Shown here: positions 26,405 to 35,374 of the stretch, piece after piece
Layout: every line of letters starts with the position of its first letter
Position numbering within the stretch: position 1 is the stretch's first letter
Assembly: GCA_040007355.1 (NCBI GenBank)
Contig: JBDTVE010000072.1
Location: forward strand, 19,191 to 83,190
Reading direction: 5' to 3'
Source: JACMLD01 sp040007355
GTDB lineage: Bacteria > Bacteroidota > Bacteroidia > Chitinophagales > Chitinophagaceae
DNA length: 64,000 nucleotides
Made by a program: the position numbers and the translations under genes
The notes under the pieces: generated by a model
Seen by the model: the letters and a program-made list of their open reading frames with translations, nothing else
Database searches by the model: none
Told to the model about the DNA's origin: nothing

Positions 26405-26890
26405 ATGAGTAAAGATGCAGTATCTGCCGCTGGTAAGGCAGATGTTGAATTGGCCATGCGGCAGTTGGCGAACCATATTGAAACCGTTCCGTGTTTCTAT
26501 GGTGCCCAGAGCGAAACAACATTGTTGGCGTTTCCCGCACCGGGCAAATGGAGCAAAAAACAAATTCTGGGTCACCTGGTTGATTCCGCCGTCAACAACC
26601 TCAAACGGTTTACCGATATCCAGTTTTCGGCGCAGCCTTACGCACTACAACCCTATAGCCAGGATGAACTGGTGAGGGTAAATAATTACCAGGATTTACC
26701 GCTGGCGCACCTGCTGCAGTTTTGGCAATTGCTGAACCGCCAGATTGTGTATGTGGTGGACAATATTCCGGCGGAAAAACTGGATTACCCGGTGCAGGTG
26801 CTAAATGATGACCAGCCTCCTAAAACGCTGGCCTGGCTGATCTGCGATTATGTGAATCACCTGCAACAGCACCTGGAACAGGCAGGATGA
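26405..26890 (+). CDS. DinB/YfiT-like putative metal-dependent protein
   Basis: A 161-residue four-helix protein of the DinB superfamily (distinct from DNA polymerase IV). It shows the typical PGKWSKKQILGHLVDSAVNN, with the first metal-ligand His, and the paired His near the C-terminus in YVNHLQQHLEQ. Family members bind Zn or Ni; many act as thiol S-transferases, and others have no known role. It starts 24 bases after the thiolase stop and may be cotranscribed. Confidence 0.82.
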   Translation: MSKDAVSAAGKADVELAMRQLANHIETVPCFYGAQSETTLLAFPAPGKWSKKQILGHLVDSAVNNLKRFTDIQFSAQPYALQPYSQDELVRVNNYQDLPLAHLLQFWQLLNRQIVYVVDNIPAEKLDYPVQVLNDDQPPKTLAWLICDYVNHLQQHLEQAG

Positions 26891-27158
26891 ATACTACTTT
26901 GTTGCCATGGTAGTTTTCTTATCTTATAAAAAAATCATCGCATTTAAGAATCAGCTTCATTTTTTTTTTTACCATTAGAATTTTTCTCTGCCTGTCTTGT
27001 ATCGAGCGCATGAGACAGCATTCATAATGAAATAACGGGCAAGTACAAATTTCCAGCCGGCAGCCAATGAGAACAGTGCGTTTACCATCAGTTCTACCGC
27101 TGGCGTGTCAGCGCTTGTCATTCTATGCGGCGAATGATCACCCCGGCATGGTAAGGAT

Positions 27159-28544
27159 TTAGACCGGCTCGCTAAAGGTAAAGGTTGAGAGTCCTTCCTG
27201 TGCTATGGTTTCCTGTTTTCCTGTTTGCAGGTTTTTGATGATACAGGTGTTTTCTGTCAGTTCCCGGCTGCCAATGATTGCCGCGAAAACAATTTTTTTC
27301 TTTTCGGCGTATTTGAATTGTTTGTCGAATTTGGCGGCTTCATGATACATTTCGGCTGACACGCCCCTGTCGCGGAGTTGTTGCAGCAGTACAAATGCCT
27401 GTTTACTTTCCGCCGCTCCCAGGTTAAAAAATAATACCCGGCAGCCTGCCTGCACATCAGCCGGAAACAACTGGAGCTCTTCCATTGCATCATAGATCCG
27501 GTCTACTCCAAAAGAGATGCCCACGCCCGGCACACCAGGTACGCCAAAAAGACCCGTAAGATCATCGTAGCGTCCACCCCCGCCGATGCTGCCCATTTGT
27601 ATATCTTTTGCCTTTACTTCAAAGATAATCCCGGTATAATAATTGAGCCCGCGGGCCAGGGTAAAATCAATGGTTAGGGGTAAGGGTTTTGCTACCCGAT
27701 CGGTATAATCCAATATAAATTCAATTTCTGCTATTCCTTTTTTGCCGGCTTCATCGTTGCCGAGCAATCCTTTTATCTGCTCCAGTTTGTTTACACTGTT
27801 GCCTTCAATGGCCAGGTATTTTTCAATGATGCCAATCTGCGTTGCGGGCAATCCTTTTTCCGATAATTCCTGTTTTACCTGGTCAAGGCCAATTTTATCC
27901 AGTTTATCAATGGCAATGGTAATATCCATCATTTTATCCGCGCCACCACAAACAGCTGCCAGTGCCGTTAGTATTTTCCGACTATTCAATTTTATTTCAA
28001 CAGCAATACCCAGTTTTTCAAAAACGGTGGCATAAATGGTGGCCAGTTCCACTTCATTGATCAGGGAAGTGCTGCCCACCACGTCTGCGTCGCATTGATA
28101 AAACTCACGGTAACGGCTTTTCTGCGGCCGGTCTGCCCGCCATACCGGCTGCACCTGGTAGCGTTTAAAAGGCATGGTTAGCTGGCCGTAATTCATCGCA
28201 ACATAACGCGCAAAGGGAATGGTCAGGTCGTACCGCAACGCGCGTTCCGTTAGATCCCGGTCGTTTTTTCCCTGCAGCACCTGCTGGAAAGCGGCCTGGG
28301 CCTTATCCCTGTTTTTGGGATCGCCGAGTCCGTTATTGAGGACCTTAAAAATGAGTTTATCACCTTCGTCTCCATATTTACCCATAAGTGTTTCCATATT
28401 CTCCATGGCCGGTGTTTCCAACGGCTGAAACCCGTACAACTCAAAAACGGTTTTAATGGTATGGAAGATATGGGCCCGCTTGCGGACGGTTTCCGGTCCA
28501 AAATCCCGGGTTCCCTGCGGTATGGATACATGTAGTTTTGCCAT
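27159..28544 (-). CDS. hisS: Histidyl-tRNA synthetase
   Basis: A class II synthetase that charges tRNA-His. It starts with the family N-terminus IPQGTRDFGPETVRKRA. Motif 2 with the HisRS signature is KSRYREFYQCDADVVG near residue 135, and LARGLNYYTGIIFEV (histidine A loop) is near 285. Motif 3 is GVPGVGISFGVDRIYDAM near 335. An anticodon-binding domain closes the 461-residue protein. The downstream gene on the strand is not coupled; the phosphatase gene lies 25 bases upstream, so they may share a transcript. Confidence 0.97.
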   Translation of the reverse strand: MAKLHVSIPQGTRDFGPETVRKRAHIFHTIKTVFELYGFQPLETPAMENMETLMGKYGDEGDKLIFKVLNNGLGDPKNRDKAQAAFQQVLQGKNDRDLTERALRYDLTIPFARYVAMNYGQLTMPFKRYQVQPVWRADRPQKSRYREFYQCDADVVGSTSLINEVELATIYATVFEKLGIAVEIKLNSRKILTALAAVCGGADKMMDITIAIDKLDKIGLDQVKQELSEKGLPATQIGIIEKYLAIEGNSVNKLEQIKGLLGNDEAGKKGIAEIEFILDYTDRVAKPLPLTIDFTLARGLNYYTGIIFEVKAKDIQMGSIGGGGRYDDLTGLFGVPGVPGVGISFGVDRIYDAMEELQLFPADVQAGCRVLFFNLGAAESKQAFVLLQQLRDRGVSAEMYHEAAKFDKQFKYAEKKKIVFAAIIGSRELTENTCIIKNLQTGKQETIAQEGLSTFTFSEPV

Positions 28545-28569
28545 TCAACAAAATAAGGTATAAAAAAAA

Positions 28570-29037
28570 TCAATTGGTTTTAGCTGCCGCCTTTTCTATT
28601 ATTTTTTCGCAGGCAGCGTCCATCATTTTATATACTTCCTGGTAACCGGGTTCCGGTCCGTACCAAGGATCCGGTACATCCCTGTTTTTGCCGGGGTATA
28701 GTTCATTCATCAGCAAATCAATTTTTTGTTCATTGTATTTGTTCCCGGCAATCTGTTTTATTCCATCCAGCACATCATCCGCCATAGCATAGATCTTATC
28801 AAAACGATCAAAATCGGCCGGCACAAACTGCCTGGCCCTTTGCTGGCTGATATCTATGCCGTGTTTTGAGGTTGTCTTTTGTGAGAGCCCGTGAGGAGCT
28901 TCGCCAACATGATAGCCATTGGTGCCTGCGCTTTCCACGCTCCACGGCAGACCCGCCTTCCATGCCTTGTCTTGTAAAATTCCTTCCGCCATAGGACTTC
29001 TGCAAATATTACCTAGGCAAACCATCAAAATCTTCAT
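28570..29037 (-). CDS. Low-molecular-weight protein-tyrosine phosphatase
   Basis: A 155-residue cytoplasmic phosphatase with the P-loop CxxxxxRS at the N-terminus (MVCLGNICRSPMAEGI) and the general-acid aspartate in VPDPWYGPE near residue 125. In Bacteroidota such proteins dephosphorylate tyrosine kinases of exopolysaccharide systems or small substrates. No capsule gene is nearby, so the partner is unknown. The gene is 25 bases upstream of hisS on the same strand. Confidence 0.93.
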   Translation of the reverse strand: MKILMVCLGNICRSPMAEGILQDKAWKAGLPWSVESAGTNGYHVGEAPHGLSQKTTSKHGIDISQQRARQFVPADFDRFDKIYAMADDVLDGIKQIAGNKYNEQKIDLLMNELYPGKNRDVPDPWYGPEPGYQEVYKMMDAACEKIIEKAAAKTN

Positions 29038-29208
29038 GGCGGCGAAGTTAGTTCATAGTTGGTATTCCTGGTTCGGGTTATAAGTTCCAGTTTTTTGGAA
29101 AATCCATTGTACAGTGGCTTTGAGCCGGCCAGGATTTCTGAACAACCTCCAATGGATCATTTATATGCGGTCTGATTGCGGAACCGATGCATCTCTGGGC
29201 TCAAGGTG

Positions 29209-29368
29209 TCAATGGCTCACAATCTTGTTTTTGATGTAGTGTTGCTCAGGCAGCTGGATCCAAATTTTTATTATCCTGCCGGTAGGAAGAACCGCTGAAT
29301 CATCCGCCTGTTTGCCAAAATGAATATTGTTTTCCCGTGGATCCGGTATCAGGGTTTGCACCCGATAG
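29209..29368 (-). pseudogene. Probable C-terminal remnant of an unidentified gene
   Basis: Just past the MFS stop on the minus strand, one frame stays open for about 50 codons and has protein-like composition (YRVQTLIPDPRENNIHFG, then TGRIIKIWIQLPEQHY), ending in TGA at 29209. It has no start of its own, and the frame upstream runs into the MFS gene in another phase. I read it as the tail of a gene whose body was deleted when the MFS gene arrived or the region rearranged. The rest of the 330-base gap up to 29037 holds nothing recognisable. The family is unknown. Confidence 0.35.
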
Positions 29369-30679
29369 CTAAGACTTACCGGGGTCAGACAACCGTAGTG
29401 AAGCGCTGTTTCGGATCTGCTGGCCAGGGGATAGGGTGCCTGTTTTTTTTACTGCAAGAATTGTTATAATAGCCGAAAGAAACAACGCGCCGGCCATAAA
29501 AATATACGATGCGCCGAACCCACCGGTACTATCGTTGAGATAGCCTACCGCATATGAACCGGCAAAAGATCCGAGGGCACCGAGGCTGTTGATTAATGCA
29601 ATGGCGCCGCCCGAAACATTCCCGGGCAGGGTTTCGGTGATAAGCGCAAAAAATGGTCCGTAAGGCGCATACATGGCGCCGCCTGCTATCACCAGCAACA
29701 CAAATGATAACCAGAAATTATCCGGGCCTGCCAGGTAAGAACCGTAAAACGCAATTGCTCCTATAAGAAGAAAGGGCCATACAAATGCCTTGCGGTTTAA
29801 GGCCCGGTCGGAGAAATGGGAATTGATTATCATGGCGGCTATCGCCAGCAAAAACGGTAAGGAGGTCAGCCAGCCGGTTTTTACAATATTCATTTGCGGC
29901 GCTGCGCGGATGATGGAAGGAAGCCACATCACAAAGCCATACACGCCGATGCTCCAGAATGCATATTGCAGGCAAAGCAAGATTACCGTACGCGACCTGA
30001 ATGCCGCGGCGTAATTTTTAACCGGGATGATATGCCGCTGTTCCTGCTGTAGCCGGTCTTCCAGTAGCTGTTTCTGGTCATCGGTCAGCCATTTTGCATT
30101 GGAGGGTATATCATCCACCAGTCTCCACCAAAAAAAGGCCCATACAATGGCCGGCACCCCTTCCAGGATAAACATCCAGCGCCATCCAACGGATTTTATA
30201 AGATAGCCCGATAAGATTGACATCCAAAGCAGGGTGACAGGGTTGCCAAGAATCAAAAAAGTATTGGCCCTGGAACGTTCCTGTTTTGTAAACCACCTGC
30301 TTAAAAATACCAGCATGGAAGGCATTACAGCGCTTTCTACAACACCCAACATAAACCGGATGACAATCAGCAGCCCGATATTGTTGATCAACCCCGTAGC
30401 CATGGCCAGTGCACCCCAGGCGATCAGCGACCAGAAAATTAATTTCTTGGCGCTCCTGCCGGCGGCATATAATACACCGGGAATTTGAAAAAAGAAATAA
30501 CCCAGGAAAAATAAGGAGCCCAGCAGCGATGATACCGAAGCCGTAATATTCAGATCGGCGGCCATCCCGCCGGCGGCGGCAAACCCAAAATTGGCCCGGT
30601 CAAGATAGGCAAGACTATAAGTTATAAAAGCGATTGGAATTAAACGGTACCAACGTTGACGGGCAATTGTTTCTGCCAT
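29369..30679 (-). CDS. MFS transporter, anion:cation symporter (ACS) family
   Basis: Twelve TM helices in 436 residues. The start RWYRLIPIAFITYSLAYLDRANFGFA and the loop GRSAKKLIFWSLIAWG are typical of the ACS group (GudP/ExuT/GarP-like), which imports hexuronates, glucarate, tartrate and similar organic anions with protons. FMLGVVESAVMPSMLVFLSRWF near residue 110 matches the family 'RxLLGxxEAxxxP' block. The mannonate dehydratase-like gene lies 93 bases upstream on the same strand, which fits hexuronate uptake. The last ~25 residues after the final helix are not typical and abut a gene remnant. Confidence 0.87.
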   Translation of the reverse strand: MAETIARQRWYRLIPIAFITYSLAYLDRANFGFAAAGGMAADLNITASVSSLLGSLFFLGYFFFQIPGVLYAAGRSAKKLIFWSLIAWGALAMATGLINNIGLLIVIRFMLGVVESAVMPSMLVFLSRWFTKQERSRANTFLILGNPVTLLWMSILSGYLIKSVGWRWMFILEGVPAIVWAFFWWRLVDDIPSNAKWLTDDQKQLLEDRLQQEQRHIIPVKNYAAAFRSRTVILLCLQYAFWSIGVYGFVMWLPSIIRAAPQMNIVKTGWLTSLPFLLAIAAMIINSHFSDRALNRKAFVWPFLLIGAIAFYGSYLAGPDNFWLSFVLLVIAGGAMYAPYGPFFALITETLPGNVSGGAIALINSLGALGSFAGSYAVGYLNDSTGGFGASYIFMAGALFLSAIITILAVKKTGTLSPGQQIRNSASLRLSDPGKS

Positions 30680-30772
30680 CTTTACTGGATTTAGCTAAAA
30701 AATCAATGATACAACGCATGGCATATTTATGCCCTCTATTTTTTACCAGCAGTACCAATTGCCGGTGGGGGG

Positions 30773-31942
30773 TTAAGACCCACGCTGGCCGTTGCTCACC
30801 GCCTGCATCAGTCCGCGCATGTATCCAAACGCATACAGGGAACCGATATTACTGTAACCCGGATGGGCATTGCTATCGCCCGCCATGGTGGGCACGTGAT
30901 CGGGCCGTATGGGTCCTTTAAAACCGATATCATAATACGCTTTCATGGCTGCGTACATATCTATCTGGCCTTCATCGTGGAATGTTTCTGTAAACCGGAT
31001 ACTCGGTTTTTCACCACTGAGATCCTTTACGTTCCTGAAATGTACAAAATGAATGACGCCCCGCTTTCCAAATTCTTTCACCACCGTGGGAATATCGGCG
31101 CCCATTAAAGAAAAATTTCCCTGGCACAAAGTAACGCCGTTGCTGGGGCTTTTAACGATGTCCAGCATCCGCCTGAAATTGTTTACACTTGTCATGATAC
31201 GTGATATACCGCGGATGCTGTCAACCTGCGGGTCATCGGGGTGCATGGCCAGTTTCATGCCTATTTTTTCCGCTTCCGGTACCACCGCCTTTAAAAAATA
31301 GCTAAGGCTGTTCCAAAGCGCTTCTTTTGACACTGTTCCATATTCTGTTGGGGGCAGGTTCCGGGTATCCTCGTAATCAAACGCTGTTACCAGTGCGCCC
31401 CCGCGTCCTGGCGCATCCATTTTTGTGCGGTACCAGTTTATCACCGGCATCCAGTTATAACAGATAACGTCAATATTGCCGTACTGTTTCAGGTTCTTCA
31501 TAAACGTTATGAAATTAGCTATTTCTTCATCTCTGCCGGCAAGACCCAGTTTGGTTTTGGTGCCCAGTGATGCAGGCCCTTCAATTACGTTTAAGGTTAG
31601 TCCCGCCTGTTTCCAGGCTTCTTTATTGGCGCTGATGGCCCTGGGATCCCAGGCAGCTCCTTTAGTTAAGCCGCCCAGTGCCGGGTTAATGCCACCCACC
31701 GCGCCTAATACATCCAGTTGTTTCATAAAAGCGATTCTGCGTTCATCCATGCCTGTGAAATAAGCTTCGCTCATCTGCATGCCCGCGTCCCGTGCATTGT
31801 CAGCAAGATTGTACGGGGTAGTTGTTTGTTTATGGATGCGGGAGGAAGCGCCAAGGGCTGAATCGACGCCACGCACCGACAGAACAGCTGCAAGCGCCGT
31901 ACTTTTTTTAATAAAATCTCTACGGTTATTTTTCATATTCAT
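30773..31942 (-). CDS. Exported mannonate dehydratase (UxuA)-like protein
   Basis: The catalytic part matches the UxuA family, which dehydrates D-mannonate to 2-keto-3-deoxygluconate: LAMHPDDPQ near residue 235, VTLCQGNFSLMG near 280, VIHFVHFRNVKD near 310 (metal ligands), FHDEGQIDMYAAM and IRPDHVPTM near 350, and the end GSLYAFGYMRGLM. Unusually, the protein begins with a twin-arginine signal (MKNNRRDFIKKSTALAA...). UxuA is normally cytoplasmic. The start is ATG 31942 or 31936. Gene order is esterase, this gene, then an ACS transporter, a likely uronate-utilisation unit. It may act on a related sugar acid in the periplasm. Confidence 0.82.
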   Translation of the reverse strand: MNMKNNRRDFIKKSTALAAVLSVRGVDSALGASSRIHKQTTTPYNLADNARDAGMQMSEAYFTGMDERRIAFMKQLDVLGAVGGINPALGGLTKGAAWDPRAISANKEAWKQAGLTLNVIEGPASLGTKTKLGLAGRDEEIANFITFMKNLKQYGNIDVICYNWMPVINWYRTKMDAPGRGGALVTAFDYEDTRNLPPTEYGTVSKEALWNSLSYFLKAVVPEAEKIGMKLAMHPDDPQVDSIRGISRIMTSVNNFRRMLDIVKSPSNGVTLCQGNFSLMGADIPTVVKEFGKRGVIHFVHFRNVKDLSGEKPSIRFTETFHDEGQIDMYAAMKAYYDIGFKGPIRPDHVPTMAGDSNAHPGYSNIGSLYAFGYMRGLMQAVSNGQRGS

Positions 31943-32066
31943 CGTTTTAAAAATTATTTTAGCAAATGTTTCCAGGGGCCACACGGAAAAAGGTAAACCG
32001 TGTACGCTCAGGGTATTAAAAATAAGGAAGTTTACCGTGTTGCCACGTTCCTGTTATAAGCTGAGT

Positions 32067-33035
32067 TTAACCATTACTGTACGCTTTTACCAGGAATAAT
32101 TGCTCGTATAAAAAATCAGCGGTAAACCGTCCGGCATCCAGCCATCGTTTTTTTACAAACGGCCCGGCAAAAATCGGGTTAAAATGTTTTTGCAACTCGT
32201 GGGCATAGCCTTCGTAAATTTTTAAACGGTTGGGTATATGCAACGCATCCGCCCGACGGTGTATGGCCAGGCTTCCGTATAAAGGCGGCTTTTTGTCATC
32301 ATAGGGAACCACTCTATCCTTATTACCATGCACGCTCACTATAGGGGTATGCCCATTGGTAAGCCAGTTAATATTAAACAGCGCTCCCCAGTAATTGATA
32401 ACGGCGGCAATCTGTTGCGGGTTGCAGCCTGCATTGTCCGTTGAATCGCCGCGATGCGCCAGGGCAGCCATTTTGCCGGGGCTACTGTACACAGTCTGTA
32501 ATGCGATGATGCCGCCGGCGGAGTTGCCGCCCAGTATAATGCGGTTGGTATCTATCCTGAATTGATCAGCATGTTGTTTGAAAAAAGATATCGCCGCATT
32601 GGCATCCTCCATGGCATCGGCGCAGCCTTCCACCATATCTGCAAAATTTTTCAATGGATGTTTTTTGCTGAGCCGGTAATTGATGGAGGCGCAGGTATAA
32701 CCCCGCCGCGCAAATGTTTTACTCCATAGTGGAAGTCCGCCCGATGTTTTTTTGCCGAATTTGAAACCCCCGCCATGTAGCCAGATGATCAATGGCCGGG
32801 CCGGGCTGGTATCACCCGCCGGCTCATAAAAATCAAAAAGACCATATTTTTGTTTGATGCCCGGCACAACGGTTTTGTACAGGAGGTTTTTCTGCAACAA
32901 CACCCGCTCAAATACAAAATCTTTGAATGTAACCGGTTTGGCTGTTTCCTGGGCTGTGGCGGGAGAAGAAATGGACATAATAAAAAAAATAATAGATACG
33001 GAGACGGTAGCAAAAAATAAATACAATTTGCGCAT
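32067..33035 (-). CDS. Exported alpha/beta-hydrolase (esterase)
   Basis: A signal peptide starting at MRKLYLFFATVSVSIIFF (ATG 33035; ATG 33050 is possible) precedes an alpha/beta-hydrolase domain. The oxyanion loop is LIIWLHGGGFKFGKK near residue 90. The nucleophile elbow is ILGGNSAGGIIALQ near 170, with Ser in G-N-S-A-G. The Asp is in HGNKDRVVPYDD near 255, and the His is in YEGYAHELQK. This is the BD-FAE/carboxylesterase pattern; such enzymes remove acetyl or feruloyl groups from plant polysaccharides. Located upstream of the uxuA-like gene on the same strand, it may deacetylate the glycan. Confidence 0.82.
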   Translation of the reverse strand: MRKLYLFFATVSVSIIFFIMSISSPATAQETAKPVTFKDFVFERVLLQKNLLYKTVVPGIKQKYGLFDFYEPAGDTSPARPLIIWLHGGGFKFGKKTSGGLPLWSKTFARRGYTCASINYRLSKKHPLKNFADMVEGCADAMEDANAAISFFKQHADQFRIDTNRIILGGNSAGGIIALQTVYSSPGKMAALAHRGDSTDNAGCNPQQIAAVINYWGALFNINWLTNGHTPIVSVHGNKDRVVPYDDKKPPLYGSLAIHRRADALHIPNRLKIYEGYAHELQKHFNPIFAGPFVKKRWLDAGRFTADFLYEQLFLVKAYSNG

Positions 33036-33294
33036 TAAAAAATAAAACATTGTAGGGGCATGGTTCTGTTAATTAAAACGGATAACTTACTGCCTGCTGT
33101 ATTTTTGGCCAGGTTCCTAAAGTTAACCATAAGTTGCGGTACAAACTAATAGCCAACGGGCTTGTTATTTGTGAATGGAATTGCCGGCGTTCACAGGACG
33201 ATCTCATTGCAGCGGCGTATGTATGTGCGACCGGCCCGAACAACGGTTTTACAGGTAACCGGCCCTGGTTTACAAAACGAATAAAAGTACTTTC
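33036..33294. promoter_or_regulatory. Divergent intergenic region between two sugar-gene groups
   Basis: These 259 bases separate the leftward esterase-uxuA-MFS group from the rightward epimerase gene. No ORF is supported. It should contain promoters for both directions, but I could not pick a firm -33/-7 pair or dyad. Confidence 0.4.
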
Positions 33295-34893
33295 ATGAAA
33301 ATAACCTGTATCTCCCTGATTGCGGTACTGATTGTGTCTTTTAATTCTTTTACACCTGCCGATGAAGACCGGGATCAGGTGGCCGTGGAGATGAAACATG
33401 CGATGGAAACCGGTTTGCTGAATGTATGGTATCCCAAAGATGTGGATACGCTGTACGGCGGTTTCCTAAGTGATCTTACCTTTGATTTCAGGCCCCTGGG
33501 CCCGCAGGATAAAATGATTGTTACACAGGCCCGGCATATATGGTCCAACGCACGGGCCGCAGAACGATACCCCAAAGACAGCTGGTATAAAATGAGCGCA
33601 CAGCGGGGTTTCTATTTTTTACGTGATTATTTCTGGGACAAAAGATATGGCGGGTTTTACACGCAACTCACCCGCCAGGGAAAAATAAAGCCTTCTTCGC
33701 TGGGAGAAAAGATTGCCTATGGAAACGCTTTTGGCATCTATGCTCTGGCTGCTTATTACCGATGCTCCGGAGACAATGCCGCATTGCAACTGGCAAAAGA
33801 AGCTTTTTACTGGCTGGAAAAACACAGTCATGACCCGGTGCACAGGGGATATTTCCAGCACATGCAGATGGATGGAACGCCGGTAAAAAGAACGGCTGCC
33901 ACCCCATCTGATGCTGAAACCGGATATAAAGACCAGAACAGTTCCATTCATTTGCTGGAAGCATTTACCGGTCTGTATGAGGTGTGGCCCGACCCCCTGC
34001 TGGCCCTTCGTTTAAAGGAGATGCTCCTGCTGGTAAGGGATATTATTACAGCGCAAAAAGGAAACCTGGTGCTTTTTTTCCAACCAGACTGGACACCGGT
34101 ATCTTTTCGGGATTCTTCTTACTCGACTATCCTGCAACACCACAATCTGGACCATGTATCTTTTGGACACGATGTGGAGACCGCCTACTTAATGCAGGAG
34201 GCCTCCCATGCACTGGGTATTAAAAACGATATCCGCACGCAGATGATAGCCAAAAGAATGGTGGATCATGCATTGAAAAACGGCTGGGACAGTACAGCGG
34301 GCGGTTTTTACGATGAGGCTTATTATTTTAAAGACAGTACTGCCATTACCGTAATCAAAGATTCAAAAAACTGGTGGGCCCAGGCAGAAGCATTGAATAC
34401 ATTATTACGAATGAGTGATGAGTACCCGGCAGACAGCATGCAGTATTTTCAAAAGTTCATGCAGCAATGGCAATATGTAAAAACCTACCTGATAGATCAC
34501 AAATACGGCGGCTGGTATTCGGGCGGACTAGATAAAGAACCCGATCAAAAACTGGCTCCAAAGGGCAATATATGGAAGGGATCCTATCATGTGCTCAGGG
34601 CGCTTATAAATTGTATCGATCGCTTGCAGCCGGACACGGTGCCGCCACCGGTGCCCCGGCATCTGACCGTTGAAACAACCGGTACCCGGCTGCTATTGCG
34701 GTGGGATAAAGCCTATGATGACAGGCAGGTCTCCGGATATATCATTTATAAGAACGGCATTAAAATAGGGTTTACGCCGCTTCTTTCATTTAGCCTGCCC
34801 GGAACGGGCGTCAATAAAAGCGATTCCTTTTATATTCAGTCCGTAGACCTGGCAGGCAACCAATCGGGCAACAGCGAAAAAGCGATGTTCTGA
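33295..34893 (+). CDS. Exported cellobiose 2-epimerase-like protein with C-terminal FnIII domain
   Basis: A signal peptide (MKITCISLIAVLIVSFNSF) precedes an alpha/alpha-barrel of the N-acylglucosamine/cellobiose 2-epimerase superfamily. Recognisable blocks are TQARHIWSNARAAE near residue 80, DRYGGFY-like KRYGGFYTQL, LDHVSFGHDVETAYLM near 285, KNWWAQAEALNTLLRMSD near 360, and KGSYHVLRALINCI near 435. These contain the barrel histidines of cellobiose 2-epimerases. Residues ~455-532 form a fibronectin-III module (VPPPVPRHLTVET to SFYIQSVDLAGNQSG). Characterised epimerases are cytoplasmic with no such tail, so an exported form with a FnIII module is unusual. The substrate is unknown. Confidence 0.8.
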   Translation: MKITCISLIAVLIVSFNSFTPADEDRDQVAVEMKHAMETGLLNVWYPKDVDTLYGGFLSDLTFDFRPLGPQDKMIVTQARHIWSNARAAERYPKDSWYKMSAQRGFYFLRDYFWDKRYGGFYTQLTRQGKIKPSSLGEKIAYGNAFGIYALAAYYRCSGDNAALQLAKEAFYWLEKHSHDPVHRGYFQHMQMDGTPVKRTAATPSDAETGYKDQNSSIHLLEAFTGLYEVWPDPLLALRLKEMLLLVRDIITAQKGNLVLFFQPDWTPVSFRDSSYSTILQHHNLDHVSFGHDVETAYLMQEASHALGIKNDIRTQMIAKRMVDHALKNGWDSTAGGFYDEAYYFKDSTAITVIKDSKNWWAQAEALNTLLRMSDEYPADSMQYFQKFMQQWQYVKTYLIDHKYGGWYSGGLDKEPDQKLAPKGNIWKGSYHVLRALINCIDRLQPDTVPPPVPRHLTVETTGTRLLLRWDKAYDDRQVSGYIIYKNGIKIGFTPLLSFSLPGTGVNKSDSFYIQSVDLAGNQSGNSEKAMF

Positions 34894-35054
34894 GCGGCAA
34901 ACAGTCGTCAAACGCTAACCGGCTTAGGGCAGCTATTCCGCTTACAATCCATTAAACATTCGTTACCGGGGCCAGCCAATAATTCCGGGATACGGGTGTA
35001 GCAGTACCAAAACTATTTTGATCTTATTTTTTAATAATTTTTTAATGAGGGTAA
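34894..35054. other. Intergenic stretch, nothing recognised
   Basis: About 160 bases after the epimerase gene with no coding signal, repeat or terminator that I can support. Confidence 0.4.
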
Positions 35055-35279
35055 ATCAGTTTTCTGATCGGGTCTCATGGCCATAATGATGCAAGTAAAA
35101 AACCTGCAGTTGTAAACAGCCGCTCTTTCATTCATTTTTTGATGTGGCCAGGGAAGGCCGTGAGTCGGCTGCTTGGCGGCATCGATTTCGGGGAAGCGCC
35201 TGATAACGGCGCCGCCCCGGGCAAAAGCATAGGCGAACTGGTGCTGAAAAGAGGGGTGTTACAGTCGCCCGCCAAATAA
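35055..35279 (+). pseudogene. Unassigned open fragment, possible gene remnant
   Basis: One frame is open from 35055 to TAA at 35277-35279. It reads protein-like sequence (SHGHNDASKKPAVVNS, then GKSIGELVLKRGVLQ) without a start until ATG 35142. If that ATG is used, the product is 45 residues. The fragment has no signal peptide or motif I recognise. I infer the 3' end of a lost gene; chance openness cannot be excluded. Confidence 0.25.
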
Positions 35280-35374
35280 AAATATTGAGTGCCCGTAGTG
35301 CCTCCCCGTTAATGTATGCTGTTTATAATATTTCTTCGCGTAACTTATATCTTTAAAAGCCATAAATTCAAAAT

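Noticed and set aside
26891..27158. Weak hairpin and T10 run between the DinB-like gene and hisS
   Set aside because: The ACTAC/GTAGT stem is only 5 bp with a long loop, and the T run is not next to it, so I did not call a terminator.
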